Of a stretch of DNA of 64,000 nt, positions 1-11,334 are shown piece after piece. The stretch's first letter is position 1; each line of letters starts with the position of its first letter. The notes under the pieces are model-generated. The model saw only the letters and a program-made list of their open reading frames with translations. It was not told where the DNA came from and searched no databases. Source of the DNA: Tolypocladium sp. Sup5 PDA-1 (Eukaryota; Ascomycota; Sordariomycetes; Hypocreales; Ophiocordycipitaceae); assembly GCA_000750105.3 (NCBI GenBank), contig JPHH03000079.1:52283-116282 (forward strand). Reading direction: 5' to 3'. A program made the translations under genes and the position numbers.

Positions 1-2
1 AG

Positions 3-218
3 AATAGGCTGAAGTTCAAGCGCGAAAATCTGGAAACTGAGAACCGACAGCTTTCCGGGACGTTGTTCGACCTGATGGCAGAAACATATAACTTGAAGAC
101 TATGCTGATGGCGCACGGAGACTGCGATTGTGAGTTGATTCAGCAGTATCTGCAAGAGGCGGCCACAAACTGGCTGGCGAGGAAGATGGAAAGGTCACTT
201 GTCGGCGACTGCGAGTAA
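3..218 (+). CDS. bZIP transcription factor, C-terminal end (partial)
   Basis: An open frame enters the window from the left (first full codon at 3) and stops with TAA at 216-218, giving 71 residues. It starts with NRLKFKRENLETENRQLS, a charged heptad-type helix as in a leucine zipper. It continues with LKTMLMAHGDCDC and a short helical tail; LKxxLxxHxxCxC is the usual end of fungal ATF/CREB-like bZIP proteins. The basic region and start lie outside the window. Such proteins bind DNA as dimers in the nucleus. The target genes cannot be told from this piece. The family call is fairly firm. Confidence 0.65.
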   Translation, partial: NRLKFKRENLETENRQLSGTLFDLMAETYNLKTMLMAHGDCDCELIQQYLQEAATNWLARKMERSLVGDCE

Positions 219-1079
219 TCTCATGCCAGCAATGGCTCGGTAAAGATAGGACAGCAATACCGCGTCGTTTCGACGTTTGGCTTCTAGGGAGCGTCAACCG
301 GATTACGCGATCGCTACTTGACTGGAGGCATGTCGCATTACCAACTTGGCCAGCAAACGTAGAATACGCACTCCAGCAGATATAGCTAGTAGTGGCGCAT
401 TTATCCTCCATGTGACAAGGTGGTTCATTGGTATCGAAGTCCGTGACTGTGCCGTCCCGACGGATGACCCTGAATGAGGCTCGCCATCCTTGATGTCGAC
501 GGGAGTATCCTTGGTCGGCAAATGGTATCTACCCTTAATACCCAAGTATATCAGCGCCAGATTGCGAGATGAGAAGGTTTAATAGCAACAGCGATGAGTG
601 CCTCGCCTGGAAATTCATGGTGACAAAGAGGCCACGGCCACTCTGCGAAGAAGGAGCCGCGTGTGGAGGACGACTATCAGTCCGAAAATGCTTCTGATTG
701 AGGATTCCTCGCTCTCGTGACATTACCTAGGTAGAGATGTCTTAAATATTGAAATGATAGATGTCTTTTCTATATTATGGCCCTGATCGTCCGATATACC
801 GACGATGCTTCGCGATAGTCGATTGTAAGGTTTATGTCTATGTTTTCGATCGACTGTCACATATAAAGTCATTAACGATACTCGTTACTTAAAAGACCAG
901 GAGAAGGGCGAGCTATCTCGGCCAGGTGTCACCATAAGGGATGATGAATATAAGCATATGATAGAAGACGCGGTGGCATAATCCCCAACGCACAGCTACA
1001 TATGCTCCTCCTCTAGCGTCCACGTGCAATGCTCACCCTCGAATTGTGCATAGCGCAGTGATAATTGCTCCCTGCGCCC
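219..1079. other. Intergenic, no gene seen
   Basis: The short open frames here lack family motifs and codon bias. The stretch separates the bZIP 3' end from the 3' end of the first dehydrogenase, so the two genes converge. Confidence 0.5.
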
Positions 1080-1979
1080 CTACCAGGCAGTATGACCGCC
1101 GTCAATCACCAGATTGCTCCTGGTCATGAAGCTGCTCGCCTTGCTAAGGAGAAATAATGCGGCGCCCTTGAACTCTTCGGGTTGTGCAAGGCGCTTCATC
1201 ATGTTCTCGCGAGCCCACAACTCCCGTAGCTCCGGCCTCGTCTCGAAGGTTTTCTCTACCATCGGCGTCATTATATGGCCGGTGCTAATCGAGTTGACGC
1301 GGATGCCCGGGCTGCCGTCTTCTCTTGCGGAGCTCCATTCCATGGCCAGACTTCGGGTCAACTGGATGAGCGCAGCCTTTGACGAGTTGTATACAGGCGA
1401 AAACATGCCCTTGTTGGCTACCAGGCCGGACATGCTAGCAATGAAACAAATGCTCCCGCCACACTTATACTTGAACATCATTCGAGCGGCGGCCGATGCC
1501 GTCTCGAAAGCTGCGGTGAAGTTTGTCGCAAGCATCGTACTGGCATCCTCCGCGGTGTATTCCGTGGCAGGCGTGATTTGTAAGATCCCGGCTGCCACAA
1601 TGACCCCGTCCAACTTCTGATGCTCGTCCGCTATCTCTTCGATAGTACGTTGTAGGCGTGCCGTAGCCCGAACGTCCTGTTGGCGGTAGACCAAGGCGCC
1701 ACCCCATTCGGGAACGACGCGCCGTTGAGCTTCTTCCCATTCTTCATCGGGTTCTTCAGCGCGATCTAGGCAGTATACTATTAAAAAATTGTTAGGACTC
1801 ACTAAAACATGAACGTACGTGGAAGACCACATACCTTTACCTCCAGCTTCGACGAGTGCTTCTGCCAACGCCAGACCCAGTCCTCTAGCGCTGCCAGTGA
1901 CCACATATGTTTTGCCCTGCAAGTCGAAGTCGGCAAATCGTATGTTGCCCACTTCTTTGTTCCTTAACCCCTTAGACAT
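1080..1979 (-). CDS. Short-chain dehydrogenase/reductase (classical SDR)
   Basis: Two exons, 1835-1979 and 1080-1777, give 280 residues. The 57-nt intron (1778-1834; GTATGT..AATAG) is in frame and free of stops, so an unspliced frame also stays open. Splicing restores the second beta strand as GGKVYCLDR, which is why I place it there. Family features: TGSARGLG cofactor loop (about residues 29-36), VAAG in place of NNAG (109-112), catalytic Ser165, Tyr178 and Lys182 in YNSSK. The protein should be a soluble NAD(P)-dependent oxidoreductase. It resembles fungal sorbose-reductase/mannitol-dehydrogenase-like SDRs, but the substrate is unknown. The start MSKGLRN was preferred to an in-frame ATG at 2030 because the extension looks non-conserved. 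Confidence 0.8.
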   Translation of the reverse strand: MSKGLRNKEVGNIRFADFDLQGKTYVVTGSARGLGLALAEALVEAGGKGMWSSTYVHVLVSPNNFLIVYCLDRAEEPDEEWEEAQRRVVPEWGGALVYRQQDVRATARLQRTIEEIADEHQKLDGVIVAAGILQITPATEYTAEDASTMLATNFTAAFETASAAARMMFKYKCGGSICFIASMSGLVANKGMFSPVYNSSKAALIQLTRSLAMEWSSAREDGSPGIRVNSISTGHIMTPMVEKTFETRPELRELWARENMMKRLAQPEEFKGAALFLLSKASSFMTRSNLVIDGGHTAW

Positions 1980-3440
1980 TTTGACGGTATTAATGAGTCG
2001 AGATTGCTGTTTAAGGCGTATAAATTCCAATTTTAGAGCCTTGTTAAAGAAGACAGGAAGCCTACGAGGGCATGAAGGTGGTTTGAATATAAACCCTTCC
2101 GACGGCCCATTATCAAATCAAAGGAAAAACTAGGATATAAACCTGTTATTGGAACGGATCTGTTGCTCGAATTTATTAGTAATACGAGCGTCATGTTAAG
2201 TATATCATGGTTTACTGCGGTGCCTTGATTTGTTTCCCACATCCAACGATGGAGAAACCCCACGATCGTCGTACAAATGAAATAATCCTAATGTGAGAGT
2301 TCGCACGAGTGACGTCAAACTTCCATATTTTTAGAACATTACGAGGCCAGCCCATAAATGCCTCATGTTTAAGATCGGCCTGTTACGGGGACCGATGACG
2401 GCGCTATGGCACACATCATACTCAAATACCAGACGAAGAGCCCCCATGACGCCTCGCGACTCTTGGATTCTGCGAGTGCTTCCAAGTTTAAGTACAACTG
2501 GATTTAAAAGATGTCTGATTCCGGTTACGTGTTCACTGCAAGTAGGCTGCCTGGAATAAGAACTGCTTAATGCTCCACGCCGAGGTGGCTGATTGGCATA
2601 TGCCTCCGCCTTTGAACAGAAAGGTCGCCCACAACGCCCCTGAGGAATGTCGGGAGTTCGCTAGCACTAAGTTTAGTAAAAGTGCCGGGCTTAACCTATC
2701 TTCGACTAAGCAGCCTCCTTCGCTAGCAGAGCTTCGTTGTGGGCATCTATGCCCTTGAAGATGTATCTTCAGAATCGCGCGCGGGTTTAGGCATATTTTA
2801 TTTGCACTCCTTCTCATGCTAGGCCGACTTGCAAAAACGATCTTTCTGTATTGCATAACCTCTGAGCGCAATTTCGGCTACTTTAGTATGCCTGTCCTCA
2901 ACGACTTACTCGGCTCTGAGGTGCCTCTAAATGGCCGTACAACTACACTACAGAGACAGACTGTCTCGAGTTTTGGAAGACACTTATCTCACGCTGCGTG
3001 CCGGTCTAAGTCTCAGGCGGTTAAGTCTAAGTCCCTAGTGTGGGTGATCGCTAAGATGCGGAATGTGGTTATAATGCCAACTCCTAACTTCCAACGCGGT
3101 GGCGGAATTCCAATTGTGTAACGAAGCGTACCCGACCCCTTTATAAAGAGTGTTACATTAGGCTAACGTATATAGCTGTTACTGCTAGGGATTCGTCACC
3201 GATACAGCCCGAGAAGTTGGCCGAGCTCCCTCCGGGGCTGTTTTGGAATGCTATCCTGAATGTAACCACACGGGCAAAGTCGCAGAAGATCACAAGTATA
3301 GATGATGCACCTCGAGAAAAGGATATGTCGTCTGGTTTGTCACCACTCACTAATTTAGAAACTCGCCTACTTGCCTACTTGTCGACACTAGACGGCTATG
3401 AACACAGGCTATCCAGTACTTCCACGCTGTTACCAGATCA
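1980..3440. other. Decayed intergenic DNA
   Basis: About 1.5 kb with only short unrelated open frames on both strands. I recognise no protein family. It runs into the hAT relic to the right and may be eroded flanking or transposon sequence. Confidence 0.4.
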
Positions 3441-3448
3441 CCCTATAA

Positions 3449-3984
3449 TTGCAGGCTTGCTGCAGGCTGTATGGAGGAACAAACGATACGCCTTGGATGA
3501 TTATTTCTCGGAAGGGCTCTAAAGGCAGCAAGAGCTGGATCAGGCGTCACGGTTTGTTTATTGTTAGGCGGAATGCTAACAATAGTCCGCTGAGTCCTTA
3601 CTGGGTTTGGCGTCTTTGTGATGCCAAGGGGCAGCCGGTATTCTGAGCCGCTACTGCTACTACATCCGCTGATGGTTACTTTTGCAAGTATGTTCATCAC
3701 TGCCCCATCGAATAGCAACTAAGATATCAAGAGCATATAGGATCTTTGAAGGCCGTGTAAATGTAGGCAGCAACCTATTAACTAAGAAGTCTGATCGAGT
3801 AAAGCGCCCGTGCTTAGATTACGGCCCGATGCCGAGAACAAAAGTTAAGGTAGGTAGTACGAGACTCTCCATAGAACTTCGTATTAGTGCTGATTTACCA
3901 TTCTCTATCTTCACCGCCTTACATATCTTGCTAGATACTATACAGCCGGCAAGCAATAAGCCGTTAGCTCGACAATATCTATAA
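3449..3984 (+). pseudogene. hAT-type transposase relic (N-terminal part)
   Basis: In one frame (about 3510-3646) the translation reads SKSWIRRHGLFIV, then PYWVWRLCDAKGQPVF, then after a stop a stretch with spaced Cys/His. This matches the start of fungal hAT transposases, where a Ser-Trp-Ile motif precedes a BED-like zinc finger. In another frame (3682-3984) ADLPFSIFTALHILL follows, matching the next conserved piece (ADLPF..). Stops and frame changes separate the pieces and no DDE/RNase-H part follows, so the copy is dead and truncated. It ends where the carboxylesterase relic on the other strand begins. Confidence 0.55.
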
Positions 3985-4350
3985 CTCTAAGAAAGACGCA
4001 ATCGAATGAGCTCCATAGGTAGGCCAGTTGACGTCCTCACCAGGCACGAACTGCAGTAGCTTAGTCTAAAAGTCCTTGGCCAGCTTCCGGTCGCTGACAG
4101 GCGTGATGTCCTCGTCGATATGAAAGTAAACTGCCAATATGTCAGCACGTTCCTCTCCAGGGGTTTCAATCAGGTACGGCTTACAGAACAGATCTTCACC
4201 GTGGACGGCCGGTGGCATCGACATATTGTAGCGCTTCGACGTTTCAGACAATGCATTAGCAATATTATAAGCGTTGCACCCAAACACGGTGTCCGTCGTC
4301 CAGTCCTATGCTAGCTACTTCTACTGGCCAGGGTGGTAGTACTCGCTTTG
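3979..4350 (-). pseudogene. Carboxylesterase (type B) C-terminal relic
   Basis: One minus-strand frame reads SEYYHPGQ, three TAG stops, DWTTDTVFGCNAYNIANAL, RYNMSMPPAVHGEDL, a stop, then NWPTYGAH. This order is the C-terminal third of fungal carboxylesterases: the segment before the catalytic His, PPAVHGEDL holding the His, then the W-P-x-Y-G end. The N-terminal half, including the GESAG serine motif, is missing. The in-frame stops are all TAG, which fits C-to-T/G-to-A decay of Trp or Gln codons, but few codons are involved. Non-functional. Confidence 0.6.
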
Positions 4351-4603
4351 GATTACCTTAGCCGTGGCCATGCTGGCCGTCGGCATTGGCTGCCTCACTA
4401 ATACAGCAAATATTCTGGCATGTCCACATCGTGCGATGTTGCTTTTCTCTCATACGCTATATTACTATGTATCAACTTCTTGCGTTCTTCACCAAATTTG
4501 CTTCCTTATGTAGTGCTGATAGGATCAGGGAATAGCTTGCCGTCAGGCGCGGCGACGAAACCCATAATAACACGCATCTCAGATTTTTATTGAGGAGTAT
4601 ACC

Positions 4604-5655
4604 TCAATCACCGAAGGGATAAGCATGCAACACCTGCCCATAGTACAACTCTGCATCCTTGGAGGCAAGGAACACGTAGCTGGGCCCAACCTCGCTAGGC
4701 TGTCCGGGCCGACCCAGCTGTGACTTCTCTCCGAAGCCTTCCATCTGCTCCGCCGGTCTGGAGGCCGGCTGAAGAGGAGTGTGCACGGGACCTGGCGCGA
4801 CTGCGTTGACTCTAATCCCCTTGGAAACCAGCTGCTTCGCCAGGGCACGGGTAAACGACGTGATAGCGCCCTTTGTAGCTGCATAGTCAACCATGGCTGG
4901 CGTTCCTCGGAACGCTACCGTAGACGTTGTGTTGATAATACTGTTCAAGTTTAGTAATATGCCCATCATGCATCTTTGACATCAATACTTACGAGGCCCC
5001 CTTCTCCATATGCGGAAGCGCATACTTGGTCATGGCAAACATCTGCAATATATTGCTGCGAAACGTGCTCTCGACATCCTCCAAGTTTATCTCCTCAAAT
5101 TCTTGGCACATGATTTGCTTCGAGGCGTTGTTGACAAGGACGTGGATGATGCCAAACTTGTCGACATGCTGCTTGATTGCATGTTGGCACGTTTTGTTAT
5201 CCATCAGATTGCCCGCGATAAGCAAGCATTCCCTGCCCTCTTTCTCAACCATATTCTTGGTTTCCTCCGCGTCATGCTGCTCCTCTGGGAGATAGACAAT
5301 GGTGACATCTGCCCCCTCGCGAGCGAAGAGCACGGCAACAGACCGACCAATGCCAGAGCTGAAGGGCGATGTCAGTGGAAATTCCCAGCCAGACAAGAGA
5401 AGGTCACCAACTCTCCGCCCGTGATAAGGGCTTTGGCGCCGCGCAGTTTGTCGGCTGCCCTGTATTCATGGAACCGGTCCTTGCCCTCGAGCTTCGTGGC
5501 CTCACTTGTCGGCTGCATGTCTTTCTCCAAACTAAGTGACAGTTAGCATGCTCATTTGGATGCTTGGTGCTGTATCTGGGAAAGTAAACTCACCCAGGGA
5601 GGTTTTGAGCCTGGGGCTCGGTGACTGGCTGGAACTGTCCCTTTTCGCCTAACAT
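4604..5655 (-). CDS. Short-chain dehydrogenase (YhdF/glucose-ribitol dehydrogenase type)
   Basis: Four exons (5594-5655, 5412-5531, 4993-5358, 4604-4940) join in phase to 294 residues; introns are 62, 53 and 52 nt. The first two exons restore the start MLGEKGQFQPV, the long N-terminal arm of this SDR group, and the loop TGGDSGIG (58-65), split at the D codon. Other marks: VNNAS (136-140), Ser189, Tyr202 and Lys206 in YAATK, and PGPVHTPL for cofactor binding. Bacterial and fungal relatives are NADP-dependent, often general-stress oxidoreductases; the substrate cannot be read from sequence. The C terminus ends YPFGD rather than the usual HPNGG. Confidence 0.85.
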
Positions 5656-6152
5656 ATTGATGTGTCGGTGCCTCTCAATCGATTTGTATGACTTGCGGAA
5701 TGATCTCCATAGCAGTGGTGACCTGCAGAACATCAGAACCTACAGCTGGCGACTTTATATCTGATGAATTCGACTGTTGTCGAACGGGGAAGGCAATGTG
5801 GCGGAACAGGTAGCAATGGCATCATCGATTTTGAAATGACGTCGCCATACAGCATTATCCTTCCAGCGCTTTCATCGCCGTGCCATCATTGGTAGAAATA
5901 AATGCCGGGATAACGTGTGATAACATTAATGGAGAAAAGAAAGTTCTATGAATATGAACAGGATCAGAATTAATTAATGCTCTTTCGAGATCATCTTTGC
6001 ATGAGCGAACTAGGAATTAAATATGCCCGGAACAATATCAATGTGACCAAACACCATTCCTCATTAGCAAAGAGACCCTACGCTACATCAACAAGGCCCT
6101 CTATCCCTGTTCACACTTTTTGCCATCCAGCGAGTCAGCGGTTCAGCGTAGC
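5656..6152. other. Intergenic; upstream region of the second SDR
   Basis: No coding potential recognised. It carries the 5' flank of the SDR gene and the 3' flank of the APH-like gene, both on the minus strand. Confidence 0.5.
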
Positions 6153-6851
6153 CTAGCGACTGACGCTTTCTTCGGAATGGAGAAACCGAAGTAAATCGAG
6201 TGAGTCATCGACTTCACCGCTGATGGCTGACGATGGGCCAAGTCTGTTGTAGAATGGGTATTCAAAGCGAGGCGGGAAGAAGCCAGCATATTCCCAATCA
6301 ATAATTGCTCTTATCTTAAGCGTGTCCGGGTAGACGATGACATTTTGCTGCGATAGATCGTTGTGGCAGAAGACATATTCCTTATGACTCGAGGGCCATA
6401 GATACCAGTAGTCTGTCTCTGTACGTCGCAAAACTCGATATGGAGGAATCACAATTCCTGATGGTCCGCCAAGACGACAGGACTTCAAAGTCTTGAGTTT
6501 CGCTCGCTGGATCTCAAGCTCTTCGCGCACAACGGCCTTCTGTCCCTCTGGGAGTTCGGACATGCTCACGCCTTCGATGTATTCCGTGATCAAGTAATAC
6601 GCCCCGTCGTCCTCGAAGTGGCAGTACACAGTCGGGACTGGGATATCAGTGTGCTGTTGAATGAATTGTAAAGATTCGGCTTCGTTCATGAGGCGATCCT
6701 TGCCGAGGCGAGGGACATGAAGACCACGATATCCGGTGCGAAACTCATTGGGACGCAGGCTTCTCTTGATAAAGACGCTCCCAAGATGGTAATATTTCCT
6801 CTCAAACGTTGTCGCAATGCATCCTTTCTCTTGAATCTGAGTCGCGGACAT
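6153..6851 (-). CDS. APH-like protein kinase-fold phosphotransferase
   Basis: A single exon of 232 residues. HNDLSQQN (163-170) is the catalytic loop with Asp165 and Asn170, and IIDWEYAG (183-190) holds the metal-binding Asp of the aminoglycoside phosphotransferase (APH) fold. The N-lobe shows YYLITEYIEGVSM at the hinge. Fungi carry many such genes; most have no known substrate and few act on antibiotics. The protein is short compared with full APH proteins (about 300 or more), because the region after DWE is compact, but the core is intact and no frameshift is visible. A second family member lies at 37.3-38.9 kb and a fragment near 32.2 kb. Confidence 0.8.
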   Translation of the reverse strand: MSATQIQEKGCIATTFERKYYHLGSVFIKRSLRPNEFRTGYRGLHVPRLGKDRLMNEAESLQFIQQHTDIPVPTVYCHFEDDGAYYLITEYIEGVSMSELPEGQKAVVREELEIQRAKLKTLKSCRLGGPSGIVIPPYRVLRRTETDYWYLWPSSHKEYVFCHNDLSQQNVIVYPDTLKIRAIIDWEYAGFFPPRFEYPFYNRLGPSSAISGEVDDSLDLLRFLHSEESVSR

Positions 6852-8804
6852 CGCAGCCGTTCAAGAAGGCCGTAAGAGATGAAGGTGGTGATAATGGGTA
6901 GTCGCTCGCACGATGATTCGATCTAGATCGCAGACAGGCTGAAATTGGTCAGTTTGAGTAGGGAGATGGAAACGCAGTGATCGCACGGACTACGATACGA
7001 TGAAGGGAAAGGCCGATTGCTGTGTGTGTTGAGGCCAAGGGGAAGGTGGACCAACTTGCCTCGAAGACCAGCTTGGAAATAGAGTGAGCCGGTCGACTAT
7101 GCATTGGTGAATAAGAAATTTTAGTTTCCAGAATGCTCGGTCGCCCAAAAGATGAGAGAAAGGTAGCAGCCTGGCGATTCAGTTCGGGTCGCCAACCTTG
7201 AGGAGGGAGGATCTGCTTCGCGGGGACGAAAGTCACTGGTTTAGGATGCAGTTGTCACCGCCACCGGGGTCCTTCCAGCAGGCGACTGGCGCTACCGGTC
7301 AATCCAGCCACTGCCTAATTTTTGGTCTGGTACTCCGTACCTACCCTCTGGCCAGTCATCGGCTGAGCTGTCCGTGAGAGAGAGGACAGCCACAGCCCTC
7401 TATCCTGCCAGTCGCTATTAAACCCCAGTCACAGCCATGCACTGCGTAGCCCCGTCTATTCCTATACCGCGCGAGCACAAGCCAGGGACAGCGTCGGCAG
7501 CTGCGCCCATGAGAAGAGAAGGAGCGGGGATAACGCCTCGTCTGCAAACACAGAGTGGCACGCGCATACTGCCATCGCAAGCTACGAGGAATGGCCACTT
7601 TCCGATGCGGCACTCAAGTGCGTCCGAGACAATGGCACAGCGACGTTCCAGCTGCAGTTGACTTGGGCCATGCTTGTGAAGGACATGCTTCCCAAGATCA
7701 AGAGAGAAGCGATCTCAGAAGCGCACGGAAAGCAGCCTGGAACCGCCCAGCCAGCCAGATGACACAAATCATGACGCCGACGTTCACTAGATGGAATGCT
7801 TGCTTACTCGGTAGGGGAAGCACACCTTCTTGGTAGAGTGGTCTGATGGTACTACTAGATGGGAGCCTAGGAGAAATATTCTAGACAAGCGGATGCTTTA
7901 TGGATTCGAGGCAGCATGTCCAGGCTTTAACGCGGGGGTGTCCTTGGTCGCAGTGGAGAAAACATCACCTGCCTCACGCACCGCTGTTAGCAACGGCTAG
8001 ACCTTTGAACAACCGCACAAGGACCATGAGGTTGAGGTACTCACCAAAGTAGACATTAATAGGGCCCGGCTCCAGCTAAGGGATGCGGTGAAGTTTGCCT
8101 TCGTCTTGCCACTCGAAAACCATCTTGACAAGCGGTGTGCAGATTGCGTGCTGTGAATATTCGGTTGAAGTGAATTGAAGTGTGAAGATTCATGCCTCTC
8201 AGAATACCGTAGAACCTCAGGGCTGACCGGCATTATAAGTTACTTCTTGGATAATCAATGGGCCCCAGAGATGTTGCATCGAAGCATGGCGATGCGGGCT
8301 ACCCTCCCAATAGCAGCAAGGTGGGCATTGAGGTACTCTTTGCGGTCCACAATGCCTTTCCATTCCTCAATGCCTTCTTTCCTGATTTGTCTCCTTTCCT
8401 GGCGTGTATTTCTTCCCGATTTGTCTTTTTCCTGACGGCTATATTTCCCCAACAGGTCGACGGAGTACTTCCCCGATCTCGGTGCGGGGAACGCGGCCCG
8501 TGGACCCCGTGCCATTCTGTGATAGAGACAACCTGGACAGCCAGTTGCGGATGAAAGGAATTGTCTTCCAGCCACCGGACCTATGGAAATCCCTTAGCTA
8601 ATTGATCCAAGAACTCAGCTATTCTCCGCTGAATCCGCTGAGCAAGTGTGGAGACTCTTGAGCCTGCTTCGAGCGCATACACGAGTACATAGCTGGCGGA
8701 TTTCTCACCTTGTTTCTCTGCTGATAAGCGCCAGTCAGACTACCTTGCATCAAACAACATTGAACCTCGCAAGCATAGCCACGGCCCGTTACCCCTCGAC
8801 CATC
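6852..8804. other. Long intergenic region between the APH-like gene and the amine oxidase
   Basis: About 1.95 kb. Open frames of 60-106 codons overlap on both strands without recognisable motifs. A plus-strand stretch near 7640-7740 reads like a short amphipathic helix (QLQLTWAMLVKDMLPKIK), but no start, intron or homologue can be shown. It must include the promoter of the amine oxidase. Confidence 0.4.
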
Positions 8805-11158
8805 ATGTCCCACGCCGGCCCTCACCCCTTCGACCCGCTCTCAGGACCGGAGATTGAATTGGTCACTCATTTCATCAAAAAGAGCCATGGCAACGTCAAC
8901 TTTCATGTCGTCACACTGCAGGAGCCAAGGAAAGCCGAGATGAAGCCTTGGCTTGACAATCCTCAGCGAGCCGCGAGACCCGCTCGTGTTGCCGAAGTGG
9001 TTATTATCAAGCCTGATGGGAAGGTGTTTGAAGGTCTAGTCAACATTTCAGGGCCGAGAATCATCGAATGGAAGCCAGTCCATGGGGAGCAGCCGATTGT
9101 CAGTCTGCCGATCCGGGGCACAATGCCCGAGTGCTGATATGGTGTAGATCACGCTGGACGAACTTGCCTCAGTCGAGCATGGTTGTCGCATTGACCCCAA
9201 GGTGATCGAGCAATGCGTCATCAGTGGTGTCCATCGAGATGAGATGCACAAAGTGTATTGCGATCCATGGACCATCGGCTACGATGAGCGATTTGGCAGC
9301 GACCAACGGCTACAGCAGGCCCTGATGTACTTCCGACCAGAAGCTGATAATTGCCAGTATCAGTATCCTCTGGATTTCTGCCCCATTTGGGACCCGATCA
9401 GTCAGAAGGTTATTGCCATTGACATCCCCGAGGTTCGACGACCCGTCGTTAGAAACCCGCCACTGGAATACCACCATCTTGCAATTGAGAAACAGGGGGG
9501 CTACAGGAAGGACTTGAAGCCAATTCACATCACGCAACCTGAGGGAGTCTCTTTCAAGATTGTAGGAACCGGGCGAGAGCTCGAGTGGCAGAACTGGCGC
9601 TTCCACATCGGATTCAACTATCGAGAGGGTATCGTCCTCAACAACATCACCTTCAACGACAAGGGCACCGTTCGGCCCATCTTTTACAGGATGTCTCTTG
9701 CCGAGATGGTTGTACCCTAGTAAGTCCACATCCATTTTGCCCTGCATAGGCCGCCTGCTCAACGAATGCATAGCGGTAATCCGGAAAAGCCTCACCACCG
9801 GAAGCACGCCTTCGACCTCGGCGAATACGGTGCCGGGTACTTGACAAACAGCCTTTCCTTGGGTTGTGACTGCAAGGGCACGATTTATTACCTCGACGCC
9901 CACATGCCCACCCAAACAGGCGCAGTCCGGAAGATCAAGAACGCAATCTGCATCCACGAGGAGGACGACGGCATCCTGTTCAAGCATACTGACTTCAGGG
10001 ACGACTCCACCATTGTAACTCGCGCCAGGAAGCTCATTTTGCAGCAGGTGTTCACAGCCGCAAACTATGAATACGCCGTCCAGGTAAGTCAGTCAAGCCC
10101 CTGCTGCGCCATGAAGAAGCTAACGGTGGAAACTAGTGGACTTTTCATGTAAGTGGTTGACGACGGTCTGCCTCGAAGTAACACGCAACTGACACTGGAG
10201 TAGCAAGACGGAACCATCCAACCGGATATTAGGCTGACCGGTATTCTCAACACATACGTCATGCATCCTGGTGAAGATACTCACGGATGGGGCACCGAAG
10301 TACACCGCGGTATGCACTTACCAATTGTTCTCCGACCATATCATGGAGTCACGCTGATGCAGAGCAGGGGTAAATGCCCACAATCACCAGCACCTCTTCT
10401 GCCTTCGCATCAACCCGAACCTTGATGGCCCGAACAATTCAGTCGACATGGTCGACGCTGTTCCTTCAAGCGCCCCGGTTGGCAGCCCAGAGAACTTTTA
10501 CGGAAATGCCTTCTATGCCAAGCGCACAAGGCTCGAGACGACTGCCCAGGCCATGACCGACTACAACGGAGCCACATCAAGGACGTGGGACATGATCAAC
10601 AAGAACAAACTCAACCCACACAGCGGCAAGCCCGTGTCGTACAAGCTGGTCAGCAGAGAGGTTCCTGGTCTGCTGCCCAAGGAAGGGTCTCTGGTCTGGA
10701 AGAGAGCTGCATTCGCGAGGCATGCCATCCACGTCACCAAATGTAGCTACAATTCACCTCTCCACTACCTACCAGTTCGGTAAACGCTGACCAGTGTTGC
10801 AGATGCCGACGACCAACTTTACCCCGCGGGAGTCCACGTACCCCAAACCTCTGGTGAGCCGTCCCGCGGTATTACGGAATGGATCGGCAATGGAAGCGAG
10901 TCTGTGGACAATACAGATGTAGTTCTGTGGCACACTTTTGGCATTACACACTTCCCAGCCCCTGAAGACTTTCCCGTGATGCCGGCCGAGCCCATCACCC
11001 TTTTACTGCGACCACGTCACTTCTTCGAGTGTAACCCGGTCATGGACGTGCCGCCGTCATTCTCAATTACACCAAGTCAGATTGCGGCTAGAGGAAAAGG
11101 AGCGTTGGATGCCACTGACCGGGTCAGCAAGTTGGCATTGGGTGGCTCAAGGCTCTGA
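8805..11158 (+). CDS. Copper (TPQ) primary-amine oxidase
   Basis: Seven exons: 8805-9098, 9148-9719, 9774-10083, 10137-10148, 10204-10309, 10368-10742, 10803-11158. They join in phase to 674 residues, normal for the family; introns are 49-60 nt. The enzyme oxidises primary amines to aldehydes with release of ammonia and hydrogen peroxide. TAANYEYAV holds the tyrosine (about 387) that self-converts to topaquinone. HNHQHLF supplies two copper-binding His (about 438 and 440), and the third lies in WHTFGITHFPAPEDFPVMP. Exon 4 is only 12 nt and codes WTFH just after the cofactor site. There is no signal peptide, so it is likely cytosolic or peroxisomal, although the end GGSRL is only a weak PTS1-like tail. 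A flavin amine oxidase relic and a regulator follow. Confidence 0.92.
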
Positions 11159-11334
11159 GGGGTGGAGGCAGTACCAGATCATTCATACGGGCTACGACAT
11201 GTATTTAGAAGACCAACTCGCTTCAAAATTAGCATCAGCGGCTCATTGTTTAACCTCGTGAAATGCAACAACCAGATGGGTCGAAAGAATCTTTCAGCAT
11301 GCAGGCCAAGACCTTCACACAGACGGGAGTGTCA

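Noticed and set aside
1766..1834. Alternative 69-nt intron in the first SDR gene
   Set aside because: Also in frame, but it would remove VYCL, the conserved second beta strand of the family.
9310..9987. 225-codon minus-strand frame
   Set aside because: Antisense to exons 2-3 of the copper amine oxidase.
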